A stretch of DNA of 48,374 nt, from contig JAQICX010000181.1 in the NCBI GenBank assembly GCA_027858345.1, forward strand, positions 1 to 48,374, in the 5' to 3' direction. The position numbers and the translations under genes are program-made. Source of the stretch: Kiritimatiellia bacterium. Its GTDB lineage: Bacteria > Verrucomicrobiota > Kiritimatiellia > JAQICX01. The notes below the pieces were generated by a model, which saw only the letters and a program-made list of their open reading frames with translations, ran no database searches and was not told the origin of the DNA. Below, one piece after another: positions 1 to 9,276 of the stretch. How positions within the stretch are numbered: the first letter of the stretch is position 1; every line of letters begins with the position of its first letter.

Positions 1-578
1 GCGGTGTCGCGCGGGAGGTGCGAGAACGAGACCCACTTAAAAGACTGCGTATTCCATTCGCGCTGGTCCTGAAGTTCCTGGTAGCCGAACGGGATCGTGA
101 TACCGACCCCCTCCGAACCTTCTGCGGACAGCAGTAGCCGCAACGCATCGCCTCTGGAAATAAAGCCTCCGGGCGTCTTGTCCACCGGGAAGAGTTTTGC
201 TTCGCTGTCGTTGATGGACCAGTTGACCTTGTCGATAAAGGCTCTCGTGGAAACGCCAAAACTATGCGAGACTTTCAGGCTGCCATCGGGAAGCGTCGTA
301 CTGGTGAGCGTAAGCTCCCCGTTCTCCCCCGCCTTCAGGACCGCCTGAGCTCCATTTGCGTATTTCAGATAGGCGCAGTAGTTGGTCACGTTGACCGTCA
401 CGGGTTTCTGCGCACTCTGGCCTTCTTTGAATATCATCGGATACGAGAGTTTGATCGTGCCGACGGGCTCCTTTGCCTTCAGCTCAATGCCATTGGCTTC
501 AAGATTCAGTTCGAGGGCCGAGGCGGAAACCGCCGCAAGACCCAGTGCTATCATGATTATCGATGTGTGTTTGTTCAT
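1..578 (-). CDS. Partial secreted protein of unknown function, cut by the left window edge
   Basis: This gene is absent from the ORF track because it runs off the window. Reading the minus strand from the ATG at 578 gives about 192 open codons. They begin MNKHTSIIMIALGLAAVSAS, a short basic N-terminus and a hydrophobic core typical of a Sec signal peptide with cleavage after the A-x-A near residue 22. The visible mature part is Lys/Glu/Thr-rich and predicted beta-rich (segments such as VTVNVTNYCAYLKY). I recognise no catalytic motif. It lies downstream of the repeat protein at 692-3400 on the same strand and shares its high GC. A surface or periplasmic beta-sandwich protein is possible, but that is inference. 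The C-terminal part is needed to place it. Confidence 0.7.
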   Translation of the reverse strand, partial: MNKHTSIIMIALGLAAVSASALELNLEANGIELKAKEPVGTIKLSYPMIFKEGQSAQKPVTVNVTNYCAYLKYANGAQAVLKAGENGELTLTSTTLPDGSLKVSHSFGVSTRAFIDKVNWSINDSEAKLFPVDKTPGGFISRGDALRLLLSAEGSEGVGITIPFGYQELQDQREWNTQSFKWVSFSHLPRDT

Positions 579-691
579 TTTGTTTTCTTTTTTCTGAATT
601 ATAATGTCTGCGGGCGTCTATTCCGCCCGCAGACTGTTGTTGAAATCTTGCCACGCCGAGCCCAGATGGATTCGACGCGACATCATGTGAA

Positions 692-3400
692 TCAGCGTAC
701 GATAAGAAGCGTGCCTAACGAGGTGGCCGTCGCCGTCACCGTCCAGCCGGTTGTGTCATCGCCTGTCGTCGTCAGAATATAGCCGGTGGTTTTCGTCAGC
801 GCGCTGGTAAACGACGTCGCCGTCGCAGAGACCGTGATGACATCCCAGCTTGTCCCGGCGGCGACTCGCTCCCCGCTCTCTGGAACGAGTTCCAGCATGC
901 CAGTCAGCGTCAGCGGTGAAGTCACATTGAAAACAAGCGCGTCGTTCTGTCCGCCGGTTGCCTTCAGGTCCAACACGTACTGTGCGTTAGCATCCGCGGT
1001 GAATGCCGTGGCGGACACGGTGTTCGTGCCATAGCCGATTCCGCTGATGCTCTGGGGCTCCAGCACCGCCGTGGCCGCGAGATGCATTGCCTTGGTCGAG
1101 CTCAACGTGCCATGGCCCTTCACATGACGCTCCACGGTTGCAACCGATTCCGAGCCAGGATTGTACCGCAAGGTTGAGTTGTTGCGGAGGATCACCTGAT
1201 TGGCGGCATCGCCCAGCATTTCGTTTCTGGCAGGCAACTCGTTATTACCGATGGTCAACATGCAACTTGCCTGCAAACTTTGTCCGACCCCGACGTATAC
1301 ATCGCCGCGGAACGTGCTGTTCGTGTTCAGGAACGAAGGATAGAAGTTGCAATACTGATCCCCATTCGCATTTAAATAGATTTCGACGGGAGACCCTTCG
1401 GATCCGCCTGTGATTGCAGCATAAAACGGAGCGCCAAGACCGTAGGCCGTGTTTTTCTGGAACACCAGCGTCTGCTTGAGCTCCATCGTCAAACCGTAGT
1501 CGCCACTGGCGTTGCCGAATCTGAGCCCGCCCAGTTGCGACGTAGCCACAATGTAGTTCGTGCCGGTGGCGTCAGCATCAAACGTCAGGGTCGCCGGACC
1601 GTTCGTCGCCGTGACTGCAACCTGCGCTCCGTAGCCCTCGTTCACGGTCATAGCGCTAATGGTTGCATCGTTGGTCAAGTTCAACGTGCGGTTGATGCCG
1701 ACGGTCGGCCAAGATGGGCCTCCAACGTTGACAATGATTTTGTCGCCCTTGAACTGTGGTGTCGTTCTTTCGTAAAACGTATTGATTGTCTAGACGCCTT
1801 CTGCATGCCAATCTGCATTGGTGGCGACCCAGGTGAATGTGTCAGGGGTATTCCAAGGCCGCGTCGTGAAGCTTACCACGTCAGATGACATGCTCTCGCC
1901 CGTGCTGTTCGAAACGGAGTGGCGGACATAGTAAGTCGTGTTGACATTAAGGGTATTCAACTTCAGGCTATAGGCTCCTAGCGTTGTGACCGTAGCTGGA
2001 TACGCCTCAACATGATCCCATGCACCGAAGTCAGACACTTTGTCAACAGTTCCAAAATAGGCACGCAACGTCGCCTCTCCATCCGGTGCAACGCTGATGA
2101 CATCCGCATTGAACGTGGCATTTGTCTCTGCGATCAATGTCGTCGGCAGATTCTGAACGGCGGGATACAGTGTCGTATTCACCTGCCTGGTGGCCGTCAC
2201 CACCCATCCGGCACTCGCATTGCCCGTCGTCTGGAAGCTGTAGAAGGGCGTCTTATAAGACGGGTTGAAGGTAAAAGCCGAGGTCCCGGCCGTCACCGTG
2301 ATAATAGGCCAAGACGTTCCCACGGGAATCTCCTCTAGGGGCTCCATCAGCACTTTGCCCGTATACGTAAATGCGGAGTTGCCGCTGAATGCCACGACAT
2401 CCTTTGTCGTTTCCGTGACATTGATCCGGATCTGTGAATTTGTATGCGTCGTAATGGTGCTCCCTGCTACCGTGATCTTACCAATCGGATTTGAGAACTC
2501 TACGGATGGCTCCAGGGATGATCCATCTCCCAAGACAAGCGTATCCGCATAGGTGATGGTTGTCCAGTCCGTGTTGACACGGAGCCCGCGCACGGTACCC
2601 GTTCCAAGTATACGCCGCTTCAAGCCATCAGAATAACCTTGGCTGACACAAAGGTTCGGCTTTTGATTGCGCAGGATGATCTTGTTGTCGGGATGCCCCA
2701 GCATGCTGTCCGCACCTTTGACTGAACTGTATCCAAGAAACACATACATTTTGCCCTTGGACCCCGTCCCCGTCGCGCCTATATACACATCGCCGCGGAA
2801 CGTGCTATTCGTGTTCATCAGATGAACACGGTATGTGTTCCACTCGTTGTTGTTGACTTCGGTCAGCAGGGAAATGGGATTGCCCTCCGTACCGCCGATG
2901 ATCTTCCCTCTGACGAACATGTAGAGAGAGCCACTATGGTTCCCTGAAAAAATGAGGTTGTCAATGATGTTCAGGGTCAAATCGTCGTCCACCAGACCAT
3001 CCCCGAGGTAGACGTGTTTTCCCGCAGAGTAAATTTTGTTGGTCACCGCAGCAGATGCGGACTCGAATGTCTGCGTGACGACACCCGTCGTCGGCAGACT
3101 CAGCGAACCCCCGCTAACGGATATTCCAGACATCGTGACATTCGTCGTCATCGTAATCGTCGTTGCGTTGGTCGTCACGACCAAATCCCCTGCGATTTCG
3201 GGGAAAACGCGTGATGTGACCGTCGGCGTCCAGACGCCTACCGCATCCCACGATCCGCTGGCACCACCGATCCACGTGAACGTATCCGGTTGAGCATACG
3301 ACGTGATGACTCCCATGGCGAGTGCGAGCGTGAAGACGATGCGTTTGCCCACCGAGGCAAGATGCACAATGCGACTTGTTTTTGCAATGTTGGTTTTCAT
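692..3400 (-). pseudogene. Secreted beta-strand-repeat (autotransporter-like) protein interrupted by an in-frame TAG
   Basis: The two track ORFs (1790-3400 and 692-1684) lie in the same frame and are separated only by TAG at 1790-1792, so together they form one 902-residue reading frame. It starts MKTNIAKTSR with a GAGGAG ribosome site and a signal peptide ending in SYAQ. The protein is a tandem pair of modules. Each opens with a DTFTW or FTWV segment and contains an NTNSTFRGDVY segment, and an FN3-like stretch ending VVSFTTRP lies between them. The TAG sits exactly where module 1 has Trp in VGVWTP (GGCGTCTGGAC against GGCGTCTAGAC), so it is a one-base nonsense change. The C-terminus GTLLIVR resembles that of the paralogue at 30.7 kb. 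Likely a cell-surface or secreted structural or adhesive protein. The function is not known. Confidence 0.75.
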
Positions 3401-3735
3401 TATATTACTCCTCTGCTTGTTGATTTGGGCACCCGTTTTGGATGTCCCATTGAGTTTTGTTTAGGTATGCCATAATCATGCTGGCACCACCTGTTTGTTT
3501 TGGTTACGTTGGCGACACTACTCGTGCATCTAACAACAATTATACATAAAGACGGTGTGAAACTGGTTTTTTCGTGTCCGCACCGTTGTTGGCAAATGTC
3601 ATCTATCGGATGTTCAAGATAGTGTTAGTTAAGTAATCCTATATTGAACTAATGCCGAAGTTTTTCATTCGCCAGTGTTGTGTCATTGTATATAGTATGT
3701 TCTCCTTATGTGTTGGTGCCATTATTGAACAGCTT

Positions 3736-3879
3736 CCATGCTTCGCCCTTCGGCTACGCATGGACACCGTCGCAGCTCTAAAACTACGAAGTAGTTTGTT
3801 TGTAACCCCGTATGTTATACGGGTAACTATAGCCAAACAAACAAAAAACCTGAAAGTGGCGAACAAAAGTCTCCGCCAC
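3736..3879. repeat. Run of four short hairpins in the spacer upstream of the repeat protein
   Basis: Four inverted repeats follow each other. They are CCATGC/GCATGG (3736-3763), AAACTAC-GAA-GTAGTTT (3781-3797), CCCGTAT-GTT-ATACGGG (3807-3823) and GTGGCG/CGCCAC (3856-3879). The two central ones have perfect 7-bp arms around 3-nt loops. The spacer holds no convincing gene. The 81-aa and 93-aa track ORFs here are probably by-products of the repeats. Similar hairpins occur at the right end of the window (48307-48361). Confidence 0.6.
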
Positions 3880-3885
3880 GAAAAT

Positions 3886-3937
3886 CGTTGCAGTTGACAC
3901 TCCTGTTTTTTTAGCAACACTATTTATACTTGCCTTC
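3886..3937 (-). pseudogene. Relic of a LacI-family regulator start (about 17 codons)
   Basis: From the ATG at 3937 the minus strand reads MKASINSVAKKTGVSTAT. This is identical, apart from one residue, to the first 17 codons of the intact LacI regulator at 32930-34054 (MKASINSVAKKAGVSTAT). After that the sequence runs into the hairpin repeats and homology stops. Only the beginning of the helix-turn-helix is left, so it cannot be functional. It sits upstream of a beta-strand-repeat protein gene, the same order as the intact copy. Confidence 0.75.
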
Positions 3938-3983
3938 ATTTTTTTATTTTTGCATGTAACTTACTGTAACTTATAACTACGGC

Positions 3984-4011
3984 AATATAACATTTTAAGT
4001 CTAGTTGTCAA
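3984..4011 (-). promoter_or_regulatory. Sigma-70-like promoter of the lacI relic
   Basis: On the minus strand TTGACA (4006-4011) and TATATT (3984-3989) are separated by 16 nt. The same arrangement is kept in copy 2 at 34107-34134, which supports it as a true promoter. Transcription would run through the lacI relic toward the hairpins and the repeat-protein gene. Confidence 0.45.
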
Positions 4012-4295
4012 GTGAAAAAGACAAAAATTCTGTTTTTATATTTTCTTTAACTAATTTGCAAACTGATTGTCTGATTGACGATGATTCAAAAAAACACTCT
4101 TTATGCTGTCCCAGCTGTTACTTTAATATTAAGGATAGCATCTCTGAATGCAAAATTATTGAGTTCCAACGATTTCATCCCCGCCAACAAGTTTGGAGCA
4201 GTTGAAAGTCCTTCAGGAGGAAATTTTATTACAAAAAGTCACTTGTAAAGCATATTAATGAATCCTGTTGTGTCGCGGGCATGATTCCCGTTCAA

Positions 4296-4781
4296 TCATC
4301 TTTCCATCAAGTTCCTGCATGCCACAATATGGTTCGCCCGTTTCCGGATGATAAATTTCACAGAATGAACAATATCTTTCTTTTGAACCCTACTCATTGC
4401 TTCAAACTGTTCTTTATCGGCAACACCAAAAATTACAGCAAATGCATATCCAAGACTTTTCTGCCTAATTTTATTATCATCTTCAGAAAGAGACAGTACC
4501 TTACTAAATTTGTTTACAATTTTATATGCATTATAATATAGACAATAGAAGATAGGGCTTTTGACTTTTAAATCCTGAAAATATTCAATACCACTAGATG
4601 CAAGATTAGGACTTGCAAAGACTTTAGGATACCCAGCTATGTCTAGCCCTTTTCCTTTCAAAAAGAGTAAAACTATCACAAGACAAGACGGCTCGACAGG
4701 CCGCCAGCCCTTATCTCTTAACTCCTGCCCCTTGTCAGCTAACTCTTGTCTCAGCGAACGGAAGTGAGCCCGCTTCCCCAT
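4296..4781 (-). CDS. Unrecognised small protein, possibly a fragment
   Basis: An ORF of 161 codons whose first 30 bp overlap the end of the GH32 gene. The first ~45 residues come from repeat-like DNA (RQELADKGQELRDKG is an internal repeat, followed by the 34-bp repeat shared with 21668-21701). The native protein may therefore begin later, or the ORF may be a fusion of repeat and gene remnant. From about residue 60 it looks like real coding sequence, with mixed charged and hydrophobic residues ending IIRKRANHIVACRNLMER. I do not recognise a family. It has no signal peptide and no clear membrane segment. No good ribosome site precedes the annotated start. Confidence 0.3.
   Translation of the reverse strand: MGKRAHFRSLRQELADKGQELRDKGWRPVEPSCLVIVLLFLKGKGLDIAGYPKVFASPNLASSGIEYFQDLKVKSPIFYCLYYNAYKIVNKFSKVLSLSEDDNKIRQKSLGYAFAVIFGVADKEQFEAMSRVQKKDIVHSVKFIIRKRANHIVACRNLMER
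4656..4689. repeat. 34-bp dispersed repeat, copy 1
   Basis: Matches 21668-21701 with three mismatches in 34 bp. Both copies lie just downstream of the stop codon of a minus-strand glycosidase gene (GH32 here, GH92 there). Confidence 0.55.
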
Positions 4782-6028
4782 ATTGATCTTAATGCATTAA
4801 CCTGAACCTCACCATCAGAGCACACAGCAAGAACATCATCATTTATCGGCAAATAGCAGAAACTTAGCACCTTCTCTCCTTCTGAAACAAAAATTTCCAC
4901 CGAAACTCTATCCACCAATATTCTAACTTCCTCTTTCATTGAACAGCATAAATCTTTATCAAATGCTTTTAATGTTCCACCTGTCAAGCTGCAAAGAGTA
5001 ATACCACCTTTTGATACAGTCACTTCTCTCTGTTTGTCTGAAGGTTTAATAATTATATCTGCACAGTCAATAGGTTCATCATCAGAATATAACTCTTTTA
5101 TTTCATCAATAGGATAACGAAAAACTTTGATTCCATCAGAACAATTTTTCAGAGATAATTCGCATGGGAAATTCATCTGCTGATCAAAAGGCATTTCAGG
5201 ATAGCGTTCCTGATCCTCTGTCTCCGTATTACGCATCCATACAAGTTGAACAATCCGTTCACCAACATTATTCCAGGTTTGAGTTGCATAAAAATTATTT
5301 CCGAAATCACCCTTTTGAATATCTGTTTCAGGAACAAATGCATTGCCATCAAAGTCCCCCACAAGATAATCACCCTTGCCATCCACTAGTACCCATTTTT
5401 CGTCGTCAGTATCCTCAACTGTGAGCTTAAAGAGATCTGGACATTCAAAAAAAGAACCAAGACTGCTTCTGCGTTCCCAGTTAACCAGATCATCTGATGC
5501 AAAAAACAGATATATTCCATCATGATTTTCGGCATCCTCTGTGTTTTCAGGAGCACGGCACCACAGCACAAGTATCCACTTTCCGCTTTCTGTATGAAAA
5601 AATACTTTTGGGTCTCTATTACCAGGCATTATCTCCGGAATAACCGGTTCGTCCTGAAAAGGCTCCCAAGTTCTGCCCTTATCTGTACTGACATACATAT
5701 ACTGTCCCCATGTACTGAGGCCGGTAAAAAATGCTGCCAGTGTTTTATCTGCTCCAGACTGAAGCCCCAAAACATTATCAAAATCTACAACTGCCGATCC
5801 TGACCATGTTTCACCATAAACATTATTTGCCGGAATAGCCATGCCAAGATCATCCCAATGAAGCAGATCAGTACTGACAGCATGCCCCCACCCTTTTATT
5901 TCTCCAGGTGGTACAAATTGATAAAACATATGATATTCGCCATCATGATACAACAACCCATTGGGATCATTTAACCAACCTGACTTGGCTGTGAAATGAA
6001 ACTGCGGCCTTAATTTTTCATTATACAT
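4751..6028 (-). CDS. GH32 beta-fructosidase (invertase/fructanase type), cytoplasmic
   Basis: Hydrolyses terminal or internal beta-fructosyl bonds (sucrose, fructo-oligosaccharides, inulin or levan fragments) by the retaining GH32 mechanism. All three signatures are visible. WLNDPNG (residues 18-24) supplies nucleophile Asp21, NRDPKVF gives the transition-state Asp139, and ECPDLF gives acid/base Glu195. The five-bladed propeller fills roughly residues 1-300, followed by a shortened C-terminal beta-sandwich. The total of 425 aa is a little short for the family. There is no signal peptide, so it probably acts on imported oligosaccharides. The start is supported by a GGAT-type ribosome site in front of ATG 6028. 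A second, quite different GH32 lies at 17.4 kb and a GH172 at 35.4 kb. Which fructan is the substrate cannot be told from sequence. Confidence 0.9.
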   Translation of the reverse strand: MYNEKLRPQFHFTAKSGWLNDPNGLLYHDGEYHMFYQFVPPGEIKGWGHAVSTDLLHWDDLGMAIPANNVYGETWSGSAVVDFDNVLGLQSGADKTLAAFFTGLSTWGQYMYVSTDKGRTWEPFQDEPVIPEIMPGNRDPKVFFHTESGKWILVLWCRAPENTEDAENHDGIYLFFASDDLVNWERRSSLGSFFECPDLFKLTVEDTDDEKWVLVDGKGDYLVGDFDGNAFVPETDIQKGDFGNNFYATQTWNNVGERIVQLVWMRNTETEDQERYPEMPFDQQMNFPCELSLKNCSDGIKVFRYPIDEIKELYSDDEPIDCADIIIKPSDKQREVTVSKGGITLCSLTGGTLKAFDKDLCCSMKEEVRILVDRVSVEIFVSEGEKVLSFCYLPINDDVLAVCSDGEVQVNALRSIWGSGLTSVR

Positions 6029-6244
6029 CTATTTATCCTATCTTGTGTACGGTTTTTCCCGTAATCCCAATGTGGGAAAACTGTTTTTTATTGTTTTGAA
6101 GAATATAATAAACCATAAGAGCTGTCAAATTCAAAAACTAAATAGGCAACACTTTTCTGTACAAATTTTAAATTTAATTCTATTTTCTCATTTTTATCCT
6201 GAGAGTCGGATAAAGCGTACAGCACTAGTAACACATCCTTAACC

Positions 6245-6466
6245 TTAATATTTCTTCGGGCGGATAGACATCTCCTCCTTTGTTCCTGCTTTTATTTTTC
6301 CTTTGAGTCTCTGGCTTACCGTATAAGTCTTTTTGCTCTTTTTATTGCAGGCCGTACCCCGTTCGTAAATGTAAATATCACCATTAGGGCGTTTTTCACG
6401 CCGCTTTTGCATGTCAGCGAAGCATGGAAGCTTTTTAATTTTAATTGCCATTACGCAACGCTTCAT
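6245..6466 (-). pseudogene. Small fragment resembling the N-terminus of an IS1634/IS4-type transposase
   Basis: A 73-codon ORF; the better start is the internal ATG at 6451 (MAIKIKKLPCF). The middle, NGDIYIYERGT..KSKKTY, then RLKGKIKAGTKEE, and RPKK resemble the N-terminal part of IS1634-like DDE transposases, which carry a YxYE block followed by a LGKIDP-like block. The catalytic domain is absent. If the resemblance is real this is a truncated relic. If not, it is a small basic hypothetical protein. No clear ribosome site is visible. Confidence 0.35.
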
Positions 6467-6564
6467 TCAGTCGTCGAACACGAGCAAAAAATGCACACGT
6501 AAACTGCTGGCGGAGTTTCTAGAAATTTTAATTCGCGGGGAAGAAAAGCCTATCAGGTTCAAGT

Positions 6565-8952
6565 TTATCTGATTCCTTCTATATGTTGTGCTAGTGGTGC
6601 AAGTGTGGTGCCACCGGTCAACGAGTAAGGAGTATCTCCGAAGTTGACGGTTACAACAACTCCATTTGCGAAGCGTGTTTGCTGGACGGTGTGGTCGGAT
6701 GTCAACCACTCATGTGATAGCATTTCTGAATAACCTGTTGCGCGTGCGACCACAGTTGCTGTCTGGTAGCTTTTTACGAATCGCTCCTTGTTTTCGTTCC
6801 AAATTTTACGATCAAACATGAACATTGGTGGTGTGCCGTAGAGGGCGTTCCATAGATCTCTCCGATCCCACAACTTTGGTAGTTTGTTATTGTAATCACC
6901 CCAATACCACTGAGATACCACACAGTCGTGGTAGACTAGTTCCCAAAGAGGCAATCGATAAAAGGATCCCGTTTGAAATTTAGCAACTTTTTCTGGAACC
7001 TCATTCCATATCTGCATCATATTTCGTCCAGAGTCTGGAACGCGGTATGGACCTAGACTAAGCATCCCTTCGAAGTAGTGGACAAATGGTACAGCTGCGT
7101 CATGCCCCGTTTCGCTTCCACAGACCAGACCGGATCCTTCGCTGATGTATTGAAGCAGTTCCATCTTAAATTGTTTACTCTCGGTACGCGTCATAGGGTG
7201 ATTTGGATGATAACATTCGCGCCATGGACTAGCGGTGGTTGTGTCAATAAATCGGCAGCGGTAGGAGTGGGTTGCCAGTTCAAGCGGAATTCGTCGTTTT
7301 GCATAGGCTACGGCTTGCCGGTCGCATAGCGTACCGCACGAGATCATTTCCCCATTCTTTGCTTCGACTTTCCAACCGCGTACCCATTCGCCGTTGGCAC
7401 CAATCATTAGATCATCGTTCTTCCATGCATCGCTAGTCCAATCTGGATGAAGCCATCTGATGTTTGGAAAGTTCTCCGGGTTCATGGCGTCCTGATAAAT
7501 ATCGTAGCGGCTGGTTAATACGCCCATCTCGTTCAATGTTTTGATCTGTTCTGGAGGCAGGGCGGAACTCCATAGAATGCGTTTAATGCCGAGCTTCTGT
7601 AATTCATTGCACCACGTGGAGGCATCTTTGTCCCAGCACCAGATGTTTACGGCGCCAACAAGTAAATCCACGGCAGGGATGGCTTTGCGCTTGTCGGCCA
7701 GTGTTTTGAAAAGTCCTGTTTTTTTTGCATACTCGCGATAGCGTTTGGTCATGGCTATATAGTTACCTTTATCGAAAATGACATATCTTATGATGCGCTT
7801 TGGTCCAAAATGTTGTTTCTGTGACACCCACTCCGGAGCGAGGACGAGTAGTCCATTTTGCCTTAGAATTGAGACCTCTGCGTCGTCAGGAGTCTCAATG
7901 ACTGCCATCCACCCCGCCTCGCCTTCTACTGCTCCGTACCATGGCATGCAAAGTCCATGACCAGCATATAAGGAATAATGCATAGATGGAAGCGACTCGT
8001 CATCGGTTGGATAACTGATGCCCTCGTTGACAGGAATAATTAGCAATTGACCCTTGGCGGACGTGAATGGAACCGGCCAGTCGAGCGAGTCATTCATTTC
8101 ATTTTTGGAATCGATGGAAACTATGACCTCGGGGGCGTCCCCGTCGAGCGATACACTTGCTGTTATGTTGCACATTGACAAAGAGTCAAGAAGTTTTAAA
8201 TATATTGTACGTTTGTTGGCTTTTACATCAAGGACTATCATATGGACATTATCCGTCCTCTGAACCCACACTTTGTTCGTGCGTTTATCTTTCACAGAAA
8301 AAGAGGCATCGGCGGTGCGGAGGCTCACTTCAATGGTTGCATTGCGGATAGTCACCTCAGCCGGCAGGCCCTGTGTACGAAGTGTTACAAGACTTCCTTG
8401 ATGCGTCAGAGAGAAATCGTCACACCAGATGTTGGCGGGACCATCGCCGATGAGGCGAGGCCAAATTGTTGTGACTCCCTGTGGAACTACGAAACGGGAG
8501 CACAGGGAAACCCATCCTTCAGTTTCTCGTGTTGTTTGCTTGCCATGAGCCCAGTCTATGGTTTTGCCGTCTGCATTACGGGTAACGACACCAAGAGTTA
8601 CACTACCTGCACCCTGAAAACGAACCCAGGCCGTTAATTCATAGATATCACCAGGTTGGACTTCCATGCTAAGTGAATGTCCAAGGCTCCAGTCTTTCTG
8701 TCCGGTATGTTCGATGCGCAGTGCCTGTGTTCCTTCGTGGTATTCGGTTGAGTCGAGGATAGCTCGTGCGGCACCGTCTTCCCGCATCCAGAGCGTGTTC
8801 CATCCATTGGTGCCATTCTCAAAATTTCCATTTACTAAAAGGTTCTTTTTCTGGACATCAACTTTATTTGGAGTCTGAGCAAAGAGAGCCCCTAAGCATA
8901 AATTCAGACAACATATTATTGGTATTACGTATTTCATTGTGATTACTTTCAT
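6565..8952 (-). CDS. Secreted CBM plus TIM-barrel glycoside hydrolase-like protein (GH101/GH129/DUF5696-like)
   Basis: 795 aa. The signal peptide (residues 1-25, MKYVIPIICCLNLCLGALFA) is followed by a CBM4/9-like jelly roll (about 35-185; opens NLLVNGNFENGTNGW and ends IWCDDFSL). A beta-sandwich spacer follows (about 190-400), then a large (beta/alpha)8-like domain. That domain contains RFIDTTTASPWRECYHP and, about 40 residues on, VCGSETGHD. An Asp on one strand and a Glu on the next are where GH101/GH129-type retaining alpha-glycosidases hold nucleophile and acid/base, so I infer a similar enzyme. Family and substrate are uncertain. ATG 8952 has a GGGAAAG-type ribosome site; ATG 8937 is an alternative. 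It stands alone on the minus strand, and no regulator adjoins it. Confidence 0.7.
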   Translation of the reverse strand: MKVITMKYVIPIICCLNLCLGALFAQTPNKVDVQKKNLLVNGNFENGTNGWNTLWMREDGAARAILDSTEYHEGTQALRIEHTGQKDWSLGHSLSMEVQPGDIYELTAWVRFQGAGSVTLGVVTRNADGKTIDWAHGKQTTRETEGWVSLCSRFVVPQGVTTIWPRLIGDGPANIWCDDFSLTHQGSLVTLRTQGLPAEVTIRNATIEVSLRTADASFSVKDKRTNKVWVQRTDNVHMIVLDVKANKRTIYLKLLDSLSMCNITASVSLDGDAPEVIVSIDSKNEMNDSLDWPVPFTSAKGQLLIIPVNEGISYPTDDESLPSMHYSLYAGHGLCMPWYGAVEGEAGWMAVIETPDDAEVSILRQNGLLVLAPEWVSQKQHFGPKRIIRYVIFDKGNYIAMTKRYREYAKKTGLFKTLADKRKAIPAVDLLVGAVNIWCWDKDASTWCNELQKLGIKRILWSSALPPEQIKTLNEMGVLTSRYDIYQDAMNPENFPNIRWLHPDWTSDAWKNDDLMIGANGEWVRGWKVEAKNGEMISCGTLCDRQAVAYAKRRIPLELATHSYRCRFIDTTTASPWRECYHPNHPMTRTESKQFKMELLQYISEGSGLVCGSETGHDAAVPFVHYFEGMLSLGPYRVPDSGRNMMQIWNEVPEKVAKFQTGSFYRLPLWELVYHDCVVSQWYWGDYNNKLPKLWDRRDLWNALYGTPPMFMFDRKIWNENKERFVKSYQTATVVARATGYSEMLSHEWLTSDHTVQQTRFANGVVVTVNFGDTPYSLTGGTTLAPLAQHIEGIR

Positions 8953-9276
8953 ACTTCTTTCCCTTTTTTGTTATGGTTCTGTCAAAAGTTTCATACTTTT
9001 TTCAGAGCTGTTTTGTTATATTATTCATGTGTAGTTCTGCTGTTGAGCCACATTATAAACAATGTGGTTGGAGACTACGCGCTAAATTTTATCAATAGCT
9101 GGGACACTTCCAAATATTTGCCTTTGAGCGGTAGTTTGTTGTTAAAACCAGTTTTTAAAGAGCTGTTTATAACAATTCTTCCTCTAAAGTTAAGTATATT
9201 ATATGGTGTTTTGCAAAAAATGCAACTTTTATTTGGGTGAATAAATAAAAAACCTTAATTTTTCGGTTGCCTACAA

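Larger units (their letters stand above)
3886..4172. repeat. Copy 1 of a ~290-bp duplicated segment (lacI start plus its promoter region)
   Basis: This stretch aligns almost base for base with 34001-34294. It includes the lacI start, the GTTAC direct repeats, the promoter, and a conserved distal stretch ending near ATTGAGT. The two copies diverge abruptly at both ends. Upstream, copy 2 continues into an IS66-type transposase relic, while copy 1 continues into unrelated sequence. Confidence 0.8.

Noticed and set aside
3639-3920. 93-aa minus ORF next to the lacI relic
   Set aside because: Frame is out of register with the lacI codons and passes through four hairpins.
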